Part shown: positions 46,092 through 56,600 of the stretch, in pieces
Layout: the number at the start of each line of letters is the position of its first letter
Position numbering within the stretch: position 1 is the stretch's first letter
NCBI GenBank assembly: GCA_033297075.1
Contig: MU858214.1
Span: 1 to 64,000 of the forward strand
Direction: 5' to 3'
Origin: Rhypophila decipiens
Taxonomy: Eukaryota > Ascomycota > Sordariomycetes > Sordariales > Naviculisporaceae
DNA: 64,000 bases
The notes under the pieces: generated by a model
Seen by the model: only the letters and a program-made list of their open reading frames with translations
Told to the model about the DNA's origin: nothing
Databases searched by the model: none
Position numbers and translations under genes: made by a program

Positions 46092-46634
46092 ATGAAGTTC
46101 TCCGTCCTCACCACCGCGCTCGCAATGGCCGCTTCCGTCGCCGCCCTTCCCAGCGCTGTCCCCGAAGTGACAGCCGAGTACGTCTCCGTTACCTCCTTAA
46201 ACTTCTCGGGCATAACTGACCACAAAATCTCTCATCCGAGCAGATCCGCGGGCCTCCAAGAGCGAGGAACCAACGTCTGGACGCACCTCTACTACTGCAC
46301 CAAGACCTACTGGCAAGGCGAATGCCAAAACTGGAAGGTCGAGAAGCAGACCTGCTACAACATCAAGAAGTTCGGCACTCAGTTCGTCAAGAACACGGGC
46401 TCGACTGGCCCTGATGCTGGTACTTTTTGTACTTTTTACAAGTCAGTCTTTCTATTTTTCCTCGTCCGACCTACTACTCAATGTGAACGAAAGAGTGCTG
46501 GGCTGACCGAATGATTAAACAGTGCCGAAAACTGCGACACCTCCAAGGACAGGCTCTACGCCAATTACCCCGGGTATGAACACCTCGAAGGCCACCAGTG
46601 GAACCAGAAGGCTATTTCGTTCCGCTGCTGGTAG
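46092..46634 (+). CDS. small cysteine-rich secreted protein, 131 aa
   Basis: Three exons, 46092-46177, 46244-46441 and 46523-46634, all in phase. Signal peptide MKFSVLTTALAMAASVAALP, then a short pro-like segment up to AGLQERG, and a mature domain of about 95 residues with seven cysteines: YYCTKTYW, GECQNW, KQTCYNI, TFCTFYN, AENCDTS and a terminal FRCW. Aromatic residues are frequent. It fits the general pattern of effector-like or antimicrobial-like fungal secreted proteins, but I cannot name a family. Ending exactly at a Cys-Trp pair suggests that the last cysteine is structural. The unspliced frame reads into intron sequence, so an automatic call could easily truncate it. Confidence 0.82.
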
Positions 46635-47502
46635 ACACATCGCCCGACCTCCTTGGGCGTCATCATCGCGACAGGCTCTTGGCTCTCAATACCTAGGCAG
46701 CTTGGCCCAAATGGCACTACAGTAGGAGATGATGAAAGTAGTCTCACTGGCTTGGATTCAGGGACCTGAAATGGGTTGGGAGTTGTCATCTGTAGGAACT
46801 TTAGGATGAAATTCTGTCGATGTATGTTTTCGCATGTTTTCGCATGTCCTTGTCAAGTTGTTCACTTGACATTTAATAATACTATTCGTCGCGTGCCCTG
46901 TGTGCTCGGGGTTTCTTTCGCTTTGGAACGGAAAACATCGTGATGTCGATATCCGGAAGGGCAGTACGCCTGTTTCTTGCTTCAACACTGAACCAGTACT
47001 GCCCAGCAACGTCGTGTTGATGATTATTCCCATGGTACATGTCTCTCCCCTCGTTCCTCAAGATGTTGCTCCTTGGAGAAAGTCAGCACCCCTGTACAAA
47101 TGCTTATATTTCTGCAGCTTACCACATCGGGCACTGATGAGTAGGTGTGGTTGTACGGCGGCCGACCAGCGATCTTGACAGTTGCCAGTCAAGTGGTTCC
47201 GCCAGTCCAGTGAGGCTGTGCCTGCATGGCGTCTCAGATCGTGCAGAGTTTCAAAGATTACTCCGTACCACACTGCCTGCATCTTTATTGGACATGTAGA
47301 CAAGCCCGAGTCCGCCTTGGCGGTTCTAGACCACCCACTAGACGACAAAAACTTTCAGCTCTTGGCAGCATAAAAGGAGGTGCAACTGCTGAATTCCTCT
47401 GGACTGGTGTGTTCGTATCTTTACACCTTCATTACTAGTACCAATCGTCCAAGGCCCTAGGCGTTTTGAAGACGTATTAGACTATTGTGGTCAGTGTTGG
47501 CA
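46635..47502. other. intergenic, no gene recognised
   Basis: About 870 bases between the secreted protein stop and the HET gene start. Only short frames. Confidence 0.45.
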
Positions 47503-49608
47503 ATGGCTTCTTGTAGCATACCTTCCAACTCCGGGCCGTATATGTATCCGGGCCCTGAGCTTCGGCACGCGAACGAAATCCGACTGATTCGTCTCCTCCC
47601 CGGGGCTGGTCCCATAGAATGCGAGTTCCTCGTCGTCGACATCACCACCCCACCCCCATTTGAAGCTCTCTCCTACACATGGGGCGACTCTCTCGACCGC
47701 CGCGAAATTCTCGTCCGAGCACCGCCGTCGACATCCCCAAGGACCACGTCGACGGCCGCTAGCATATCGGTCACCGCCAACTGCCTCGCAGCGCTTTATA
47801 GTCTGCGAACTACAGAGTCCCGCCAGCTCTGGATCGATGCCATTTGTATCGATCAAATCAACCTTGGCGAGCGACACCACCAGCTCAGCCTCATGGGGCG
47901 CATCTTCTCCTATGCCGCAAGGGTGCTCATCTTCCTAGGCGAGGCCGATGATGATAGTGATTTGGCCATGGAGTATATCCATGACCTTTACTCACCCGAC
48001 ACCAACTGGGCTCTCGATGAGTCCACGAGTAAAGGTCAGGTTTACAATGCGGTCAGGCGGTTGCTTGCGAGGCCGTGGTTCCGACGTGTGTGGGTCATCC
48101 AGGAAGTACTGATGGCACGGGAGGCGACCATTATATGTGGCACGAAAACGTTCCCATGGACGGCGATGAGGGAGGTGTGCGCCGTGGCGGCGAACCCTCC
48201 GGAGGGGATTTGGAGTGAGGAGGATCAACTATGCCTGCAGACGAAGGACATCCCTTTTGTGGCGCGGGCGAGGAAGGGGGACTTTTGGCCGAGGGTCGTG
48301 CAAGGAGAAGAAGAAGAAGAAGAAGAAGAAGTCGACGAAAGTCCACGTTTGCTTCCCTCCGACCCATTTGACCGACAAATCGTCACGTTTGAGACGCTGT
48401 GTCGTTCCCGTGGATGTGAGGCGACCGACCCACGGGACAAAATATACGCCCTCCTCCCACTCCTTTCATCGCCCCGAAGCCCAGTGGCCATCGAGCCAAA
48501 TTACGCTGACCCCGCCGCCAAGGTTTTTGTTGACTGCATGTCATACTTGCTCCCCTACTGGGGTCTACAGCTTCTCTGTGCTGTACAAAGCCCGCCAGTC
48601 ACACCTGGACTTCCCTCCTGGGCTCCAGATTGGACCCTTGCCCCCCAGCGGTCTATCTTGGGTGGTGCCGGTGCGTCTCAAAAGGGGTCTCTTGGTCGGC
48701 GTGATCGGTGGAAGGATGTCCTCCCTCGGCTCTCCTCGGACCGCGATTCTTTTGGCTCTACAAGTTACCAGCGTGGATTATGGTCCGAACTAAAGGCGGC
48801 TTGGAAACGTACCCGTACTCGTAGTAAAGGTGTGCCCCAGCCTAGAGGTGGTATGTCGAGCCTCGGGACGAGGGTCTCTCGCCAGACCAATTTGCCCAAA
48901 TCCTCTCGCTCGGAGGGTTACCAACATGAGCCGCGAATAGTAGTTCGAACCGAGACTTTGACGAGGACGACAAGCTATGAACTTCACACACGAGGGATTT
49001 TCCTAGGAAATATTATCAACCTCACAAGTCCCTGCGACGTAGGACATCTCGAAGACTTTTGCCTGACGGAATGGGTGGACATGTCCAAACGCCTGGTCCC
49101 AGGATTCGAGAGCACATCAGTCTATGACGCCATGGCGCCCAAGCTGTTCTATGATGTCGTGTTCGCCCAAGAAATAGGGGACGGATGGTATTACTATGTC
49201 GACAGGGCCATTCGTCATCTAATAGACCACGCTAAGCTAACCACCGAAGATGGGGCTGCAACAGCGGCTCAGAACAGCGCCGATGCATCGGGTTGGAGAT
49301 TTGACAAGACCGACTTCAAGGCTTCGTTCGGGAACACGGCGCTGATGTGGGAGAGGTGTCACTCCCGAAGGCTTTTCGTCACGGATACAGGATATCTGGG
49401 TCTCGGTCCGCTCGAGGCAAGTCTCAGTGACGCCGTGTATGCTTGCCCTTCGGCAAACGTGCCTTTTGTGCTTCGAGCCACTGGAGGTGCTTCTAAACGG
49501 CTCCATCATCATCTCATTGGGGAATGCTTTCTCGAGGACAGAATGTGGGGTGATATCAAAGCGAAGAATGCTGGACCAGAGGATCTCGTGGAGTTGGTCC
49601 TCGTATAG
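47503..49608 (+). CDS. HET-domain (heterokaryon incompatibility) protein
   Basis: Single exon of 701 residues; I chose the ATG at 47503 (MASCSIPSNSG) rather than upstream non-ATG codons in frame. HET domain, residues about 45-210: FEALSYTWGD, RQLWIDAICIDQ, GERHHQLSLMGRIFSYAARVL, IFLGEADDDSDLAMEYI, RPWFRRVWVIQEV, ICGT. Then CEATDPRDKIYALLPLL, the usual downstream motif. The C-terminal half holds no known domain but ends with RRLFVTDTGYLGLGP and VPFVLRA, common in this family. HET proteins trigger cell death after fusion of unlike hyphae, usually with a partner such as an NLR. A GAA run at 48307-48330 encodes eight consecutive Glu and may vary in length between strains. The frame is complete. 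Confidence 0.92.
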   Translation: MASCSIPSNSGPYMYPGPELRHANEIRLIRLLPGAGPIECEFLVVDITTPPPFEALSYTWGDSLDRREILVRAPPSTSPRTTSTAASISVTANCLAALYSLRTTESRQLWIDAICIDQINLGERHHQLSLMGRIFSYAARVLIFLGEADDDSDLAMEYIHDLYSPDTNWALDESTSKGQVYNAVRRLLARPWFRRVWVIQEVLMAREATIICGTKTFPWTAMREVCAVAANPPEGIWSEEDQLCLQTKDIPFVARARKGDFWPRVVQGEEEEEEEEVDESPRLLPSDPFDRQIVTFETLCRSRGCEATDPRDKIYALLPLLSSPRSPVAIEPNYADPAAKVFVDCMSYLLPYWGLQLLCAVQSPPVTPGLPSWAPDWTLAPQRSILGGAGASQKGSLGRRDRWKDVLPRLSSDRDSFGSTSYQRGLWSELKAAWKRTRTRSKGVPQPRGGMSSLGTRVSRQTNLPKSSRSEGYQHEPRIVVRTETLTRTTSYELHTRGIFLGNIINLTSPCDVGHLEDFCLTEWVDMSKRLVPGFESTSVYDAMAPKLFYDVVFAQEIGDGWYYYVDRAIRHLIDHAKLTTEDGAATAAQNSADASGWRFDKTDFKASFGNTALMWERCHSRRLFVTDTGYLGLGPLEASLSDAVYACPSANVPFVLRATGGASKRLHHHLIGECFLEDRMWGDIKAKNAGPEDLVELVLV
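48307..48330 (+). repeat. (GAA)8 coding microsatellite
   Basis: Eight GAA codons in a row inside the HET gene, giving an acidic poly-Glu tract after residue 268 in the linker beyond the HET core. Confidence 0.9.
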
Positions 49609-51153
49609 CGATTACCAAAACGCGGTATTCAATCCCAAGATATTGCAACGCTTGTAGGGACAGGTAACTCTCTCACAAAGGAGTGCTGCTTGGAACTTGG
49701 ATTCCCCAAAACTTTGATATTACTATGCAGTTCGAGAAGAATGTTGCCATTTTCAAGATGAGCATATGGAGGTCACTTGGGAAAATCTCACAACCGCACC
49801 AATCGGAACTTTACTGTAATAAGAATGGTACCTTATTATACAGTCAGAAATTACTTCTCAGGCCTAGATATCTTACTCGTTTATGCTATTGAAACACTTT
49901 CGTGGGTCGAGACTCGTATGGGCCGTTGTGGCGTGTCGAAACAAGTACCAGGAAACACAGACTGTTGGTTGGATACCCTGTGACTTTGTTGTTTTCTGCA
50001 AATTTGATCTCTTTGCCATTGGCGGGCACAGCGTTTCCTTTCGTGCCTTATTCTGGGCTTTCTAGAGCATCCATGTCTCCACGAAACATGCACCTCACAG
50101 CATGTATTTACCCTAAACATGTATGCATCCTGTAATCTTCTCAGCGAGGCATAAGAGGAAGGTTCGTGGGCCGCTTCGGCTTCGAATTCCTTCCGTGCCT
50201 GGCCGGGTCGGAGAATTTACCCGCTCTTTGCCCGGCCAGCGATTTGGGAATCACTGTGCCAGATTTTCAGAGCCTATTAACTGACCAACTCCCGCCAGAG
50301 CATCCATCACGACCCAGAATAAAACCGACTTCGAGGCCACTCACATGTTGGCTGGTCTCGGAAATTTTCTGTCCATGGCTCCCGATAAAGTCACTACCGC
50401 CCGGGCGCCAACAGACGTTCCAGATCCTCAGAGATCTTCACTCCGCTACAGGAGATCGACACCGGGTATCCTAGCGCCAACCATGACCAGACCTCAAAGT
50501 TCCCGAATCTAGACTCCCGTCTTCACATCTATACATACACATTTCACCCCACGCATTGAGCCGCCATGACAGGGCTGCATGCTGCACTCTTTGCCTCTCT
50601 TCCGGTACCGTCATGCGAGTCATTACGAGCCGCGAACCACACGCCCCGGATCAGGCTATGTTAACATGGAACAAGGATGGAACACAAACACCCACCACCA
50701 CAATATCTGCGAATAAACAGTTGACCGTGTCGGAGGGAGACCTTTCATGGCTCTGCGGTGCACGAATGAGATACGGTCCATGATCTGACCAGGCTCAACA
50801 ACATGACAAAACACTCCGAATGAGCACGGACTTTGACAACCACGGCAGATGAAATCCAGTCAGTTGGGCCCTTGGGAAACAATATGGCCAGTCGCTAGGT
50901 ATGGGCAAAAATCTAGCATATGACATGGTAGTTGTTTCTGAAGCTTCCAAGACAATTTCCTCTTCTTCATTTTCCCATATCCACTTGATCTTCTTCTTCA
51001 GGTTTCCTTCTGCTCGGAAAATAATGTGAAAATCACCGCCGAGGCTCGACGTTCCTAGGCTCATACCTTCTCCATTTTTTATCCTTCTTTCTTGTCATTC
51101 CAACACATCTCGCATCGTTGAACCTGTCGTTACTGCAATGATATATACACAGA
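49609..51153. other. intergenic, no gene recognised
   Basis: About 1.5 kb between the HET stop and the receptor ATG. Short frames only. The last 100 bases include a pyrimidine-rich tract (51065-51110), as expected upstream of a fungal start codon. Confidence 0.45.
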
Positions 51154-53179
51154 ATGGTGAACAAGGCCATGACTAGTTTCCACACTGATCCCTACGACTC
51201 GGAAGACGCTTCTGGCAGCATTTCACCACTCCCGCCAGTCCTCTCCAATGGGCTAGTTGCAGTCGCTACTTTTGGCTTCCTGAGCTTCCTTTCGTCGCTG
51301 TGGTTGTTGAGCTATCTCACTTACAGGTTCGTCGTCTGGCACGTCAGACCGCCTCCACCTCCAGAGAAGAAGCGGGCTCTCTCGCCCGAGCCAGAATCGC
51401 CAACCACATCCGACGCCAACGGGTTTCTAGTCCCAGCATCAGCGCTCTGCCCACCGAAGAACGAGGATGAGGAGGATGATTCATCACCAGTACCAATGTC
51501 CCTCTTGGAGCGGATGCAGAAGAACCCTCCGAATCAGTTCTTGATCCTAATCTACAACCTCTTGTTCGCTGATATCCAACAAGCCATGGCGTTCTTATTG
51601 AATATCACCTGGATAGCAAACGACTCGCTAGATATCAAGAGCACAGCTTGCTGGGCCCAGGGCTGGTTTATCTCGACGGGGGATCTTGCGTCCAGCGTCT
51701 TCATTACCGCCATCGCAATTCATACGTATCTCGGGGTCGTCAAAAACTACCGGCTACCCACGTGGATCTTCTACTCGGCAATTGCCTGCTGCTGGAGTTT
51801 CACCTACGGTCTAGGCATATTGGGTGTCATCGTTACGGATAACGGGTCTCGGGTTGGCGGGTTGTACGTCCGGGCTGGTGCATGGGTGAGTTACCCGAAC
51901 GGTGAACCTCACTACTCTCCAAACCTCTATGACACGGAGAAAGTGATATCATTTCATTTGGCCCTGAGTACTAACAAGCCCTCAACACCAGTGCTGGATT
52001 AACTCGGCCTTTCAAGACCTCCGTCTCTATTTGCATTACCTCTGGATCTTCATCTCGCTCGCCCTCACGACGCTCGTCTACATTATCATCTACTTCCATC
52101 TGCAAGTCCACAGCAAGCACAGCCCCTCCTGCTGTCTCAAGCCCGGCGGGTTACACAACAGTTTGAACCAGGAGCAGCACGACCCATCTTCGGCCGAGTA
52201 CCCCGGGCAGCTCCATGTCGATTCTGCAGACCGCAACCTTGCCGCCGCATCAAGAGCCCCGACCCCTGTGCCCGTACCATCCATCCTCACCCGCGGGAGC
52301 AGCACTACGGATAATGGCAACCAGGAGAGCACCAATACGAGTGACAGTCCCCGCTCATCAATATCTATCTCTACAACCGCAACTTCATGGTCATCTTCTG
52401 AATCCTCTGCACAGAAAGACCTCCCGTCGGCACCGCTCTCAGCGCGGCACCCAACATTTCTCCTCTATCCACTAATCTACGTCCTCTGCACAGCACCGCT
52501 TGCCGCAGGAAGAATCGCCTCCATGGCGGGCAACAAGGTCCCGCTGTCCTATTTCTGCTTTGCCGGCGCCATGATTGCCTCGGCGGGGTGGCTTGATGTC
52601 GCCCTGTACGCGTCTACCAGAAGAACCATTGTCTTCCATTCTGGGGAGAAGCCACCGGGTCAAGATACCGGAATTGAGACTTTTGCCTTTATGCGCTCTC
52701 TCACACCACCCGACAGAAAGTTTGGAAATGTCGTTTTTGTTGAGGGGGGTCCGCGGAAGAGGAGGGGGCAGAAGGATGATAAGAGAGGGATAAGTAATAC
52801 GTCGAATTGGGGGTGGTCGATTGAACGTGGTGTAATAGGGGGCAGAAGTCGGAGTTTGTCGAGTAGTGCAAGGAGTGCTAGAGCGAGGTTACGATATCTG
52901 GCTGGTGGAAGGGCGGGGAGTAGTTACTCGGTCAATGGAAGTTCGGAGACGATTAGGGGTGGGAATATGGGCTTCGGTATGGACCGTGGAGAAGTTGTTG
53001 GGATGGCTATCCAATGCGAGACGACCACTAGCGTTGTTGTTGAGGAGGTTGTTGGTCCTATTGTGGTTCCGGCTCCAGTTCGGACTGCCAGTCGGGCTGA
53101 GGTTCGGGTCTTGGTCCAAGAAAATCAGGATCGCCCTGGGAGCTGTTCCGGGGAGAAATGCACTGGGGCCTTGGGGTAA
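51154..53179 (+). CDS. seven-transmembrane receptor (fungal GPCR, cAMP/secretin-receptor-like class)
   Basis: Two exons, 51154-51885 and 51992-53179, in phase 0 (donor GTGAGT, branch CTAAC, acceptor ACCAG), 639 residues. Helices: VAVATFGFLSFLSSLWLLSYL (TM1), a 70-residue acidic/proline loop, FLILIYNLLFADIQQAMAFL (TM2), ACWAQGWFISTGDLASSVFI (TM3), WIFYSAIACCWSFTYGLGIL (TM4), YLHYLWIFISLALTTLVYII (TM5) after the intron, a long cytoplasmic loop of about 130 residues rich in Ser/Thr, then FLLYPLIYVLCTAPLAAGRI (TM6) and SYFCFAGAMIASAGWLDVAL (TM7), ending in a 180-residue tail. The NLLFADIQQAMAFLL motif and Trp residues in TM4 fit the fungal class resembling cAMP/secretin receptors. Ligand unknown. 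Expected to couple to heterotrimeric G proteins at the plasma membrane. Confidence 0.87.
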
Positions 53180-53695
53180 GTATGGCGGCCCGTCTCAAGT
53201 GTCTTAACTCTTTCTTCTTGTTGGTTCTTTTTTTTGCTATTTATTCTTTGTACTAATTGTTTCTTTGGGTCCTCTGGCCTTTTCCTTAATCTATTCTGTT
53301 AAGTTGTTTTTTTAACATTCCTCCCCGATCCCTCCTGTATTTGGTCATATCTCTGACCACATGTCTCTTCTCTCTGGTCGATCTAACGAATGGGATGGGA
53401 CGGATTGGATGGCTGGCTCGCATGTTCGCTTTGAAAGACGAAATGGGGAGAAAGGCAGGTTTGGTCTCTAAGATGAGAAACGGTACAAAAAAAGACTTTG
53501 GTGTATCATTATTAATGACTGGATGAATGGGACACGCAGGATTGTAGGACAAGGTATACGCTGAATATCTAAACAGATGTAAGATAGATAGAGTTTGCCA
53601 GGTCGCTTCGTTTTGAGGAAGCAATGTTAATCAGATCATCCAAAATGAAGAGGTAACTTCATTTCCATACTAGTATCAACCTGATGATAGACCAT
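53180..53695. other. intergenic, convergent 3' ends
   Basis: About 515 bases between the receptor stop and the stop of the minus-strand gene. T-rich 3' flank after the receptor. No gene seen. Confidence 0.5.
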
Positions 53696-56600
53696 CTAGA
53701 ACATGGCCGCTTTAAGAAACATGCTGTCCAGGTGTTTCGGAAGCTTGTACTGTGCCGAACCTGAGTTATCATTCTTGTCGGGCACCCCAGCCGTACTGCT
53801 GCTTCGGACAACAACATCGGCCACTGCTGCAATACTCGGCTGTTGAGCGGCAGAAGGAAGGGTATTTTCTGTTGACACTCCATAGATGATGCCACCTATA
53901 AGTTTCCACATCCTTGTTAGCCAAGTTGATGACGAAGATAACGGATTGCCGGTTATTGTGTTTGGACTTACAAACAACTGCATTCGCGGCATCAAATCCC
54001 AGTGCTATAAAGATGATCGCCGCTGCCTGGGGGTCCTCGCCCAGAGCTCTGCCAAGGCAAGTAAACAAGGCTGAGAAGGATGTGAATATTGTGCTGGCGA
54101 GCGTCCTGACGTCGGTTGAGGTGGACCCCGACGGGATATATCCCCCGACACCGTACTGCAGTACGCTTCCCAGATCGGCAATGTAGCCTGGCCAGACCCA
54201 TCAAGGGCGGTAAATAGGGACGAGGCGGAATAATTGGAGGAATGCTCCTGCCATTCGGACCCAATGCTGAAAGGGGGGGTAATGTTAGTTAAGAGTGACT
54301 CAAAATTGAACGCCGATGAAGAGTAAAGAAGAAAAAAGTGAAAGTAACAATGCTTACCTGCCAGACATCTTTCCAGTCGCCGTCTTGATATTTGATGCCT
54401 ATAATAAAGTTGTAAAGGCAACAAAAGAGAACAAACACAGCTACCACGCCACGAAAGATTCGAAGCAATATATCAGAGGATGGAGGCGCCGCGGCTGGCG
54501 CTTTCTCAAACCGCCCTTCACCTCGTAGAAAGACATCCAGCTCGTTGTTGTCGGTAATTATCCGTCGGGCGCCTTGACCGGGAGTCGTTTGAACGTCTTT
54601 GCGGGGCCAGAAAGGTTAGCAATTTTTCCTCTTCCATGTGCTGGATGATGCTGTGCTGGGCTTACTGTCAGCGGCGATTGCATCGGAAAATATGCAATAG
54701 ACATCGACGAGACCGCTGATTGCACCTGCCGTGGGGGAGAGCATGCTCAAAATTAGGTCAAACTAGGTAGAAGGATTAGCAAGAGAGGTCAGAACGAGTC
54801 CCACATTACGAATTACTTACAATTTGCAAATTGGACAAGGGTTTGGAGGTCGGCTGCGGCGGTGGATTGGTCGGATCCGGTGATGGTTTGTTTGGAGGCT
54901 GTGGTGGTGTGGTTGGATTCGGGGATGAATTGTTTGGAGGGCCCGCAGTCGACATCTGGAGATTAACGATCGAGGCCGTGTTTGCTGTGAAGGTCGGTTT
55001 GCTGGCCTCTTGGCCGGCTTTCGATCTTCTCCCTGGCGACGATTGCAGTTGTGAAGACGTTGGTCGAAGCCACGACTTGACCTGTTCCCTCCGACGGGAT
55101 CACCTTGGCCGGATCACCAAAACCCTCAGCATCAAAAGGCATCTTGCCATAGACAGTGCCGGCATACATGTTGAGTGCCCAGGAGGGAATGACGGTCATG
55201 GCGTTGAGAATCGTAAGAGGCGTATCGGGGCCCATGAAAGCATTCCAGATGGGTGAGATTATGGGTAGCTTGATGGGTGAGGTGATGACCTTCCACAGTT
55301 CAGTCATGATGTCAGGAATTGCCTTGAGTGCGTTGGCCAGGACGATCTTGATGGCGTCGAATAGGGTCCAGAACGTGTCACCCAGTAGCTGTGCAATCGC
55401 TTCAAATACGTTCGCTTTGCCATCAAACACGGCCGTGAACTTGTTCAGGACGTCCGTCAACAGTCTGGTGATATTGTTTCCTTCCTCGTCCAGGGTATTC
55501 CCGATGGCGTTCATGATAACACCAATCAGCCCACTCAGATCGGGCAACTGGATCACGTCGCCAAGAATGTTGCTTGCTTGCGTCATGAGCCAGTTCATGG
55601 GATTGAACTTGCCAAGAAACTTCATTATTGGGTTGTCAAAAATGAAGCCGAGAAGCTTTGTGAACAGATTTGAATGGCCAGCGTCGGGCGGAGCAGGCCG
55701 CGCATCTGGAATCCACTGCGAAAGCTGGTCTTTGATGGTGTCGAATAGCTGGGCAATGATGGGCTGAAAAGCAGTGACGCTATAGCTGACAAAGTCAAAG
55801 CCTGCCTTGATGGTCTTGTTGACTGACTTTTGAGTCTCTAATACCTTGCCAATGTCGAAAACGAAGCCCAGCCAGTCGAGAAATCCGTTGATGTCAATGC
55901 CCAAGGCAGACTTGAGAAATCCCGCAAACGTCCGCAGCACAGACGCCGCAGTTCGTAGGACGAACCGAAAGATTTTCCCTGCGATGGAGAGGAAAATGGA
56001 GATACCTTGGTCCAATACCTGCAGGGCAAACTTGATGCCGGTTCTGAGACCGGATTTGATGCATTCCCAGGCATCACCAAAGAAGTTGGCGACGTCGGTG
56101 GCGGCGTCCGAGATCCAGCTCCCATCGTCCTTGACGTATTCGCCGCTTTCAAGCTGCGTGAAGGACTCGATAGCTGCGGGAGTGCTTTTGACGCGACTAA
56201 CTGCTAGGTTCAGGGAACACGCCTCGGTGGATGTGTTGGTACTGCTCTTGGAGACATTGTCGTGCACGGCCTGGAACCGGCCCAGCAAACCAGCGGCGGC
56301 GTCAAAATTGTCAGTGTTTGGAAACTGAACTGGTCTGCCGTCGGTTGTCTTGGCAGCTTTCAGTGAGCCCGCAGTGGTGTATTTGGGTAGTTGTGTTAAG
56401 ATGCGCTGAGCCGGGTCGACTGATATCGAGGTGCTGCCAAACTGTGTGAGACCAACCTCGTAGCTTGGAGCGGCGATCGAGTCACTGATTCTCTGGACGA
56501 TGTTGATGGAACCCGCCGAGTCTGTCGTGATCTTGGTAGGTGTCGTATTGCTGAGCGTATAAGTGCCGTTGTTGACTGTCGCATACGCCCAGTCGCAGGA

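Noticed and set aside
55156..56328. plus-strand frames of 203 and 160 codons
   Set aside because: Shadows of exon 5 of the large minus-strand gene.
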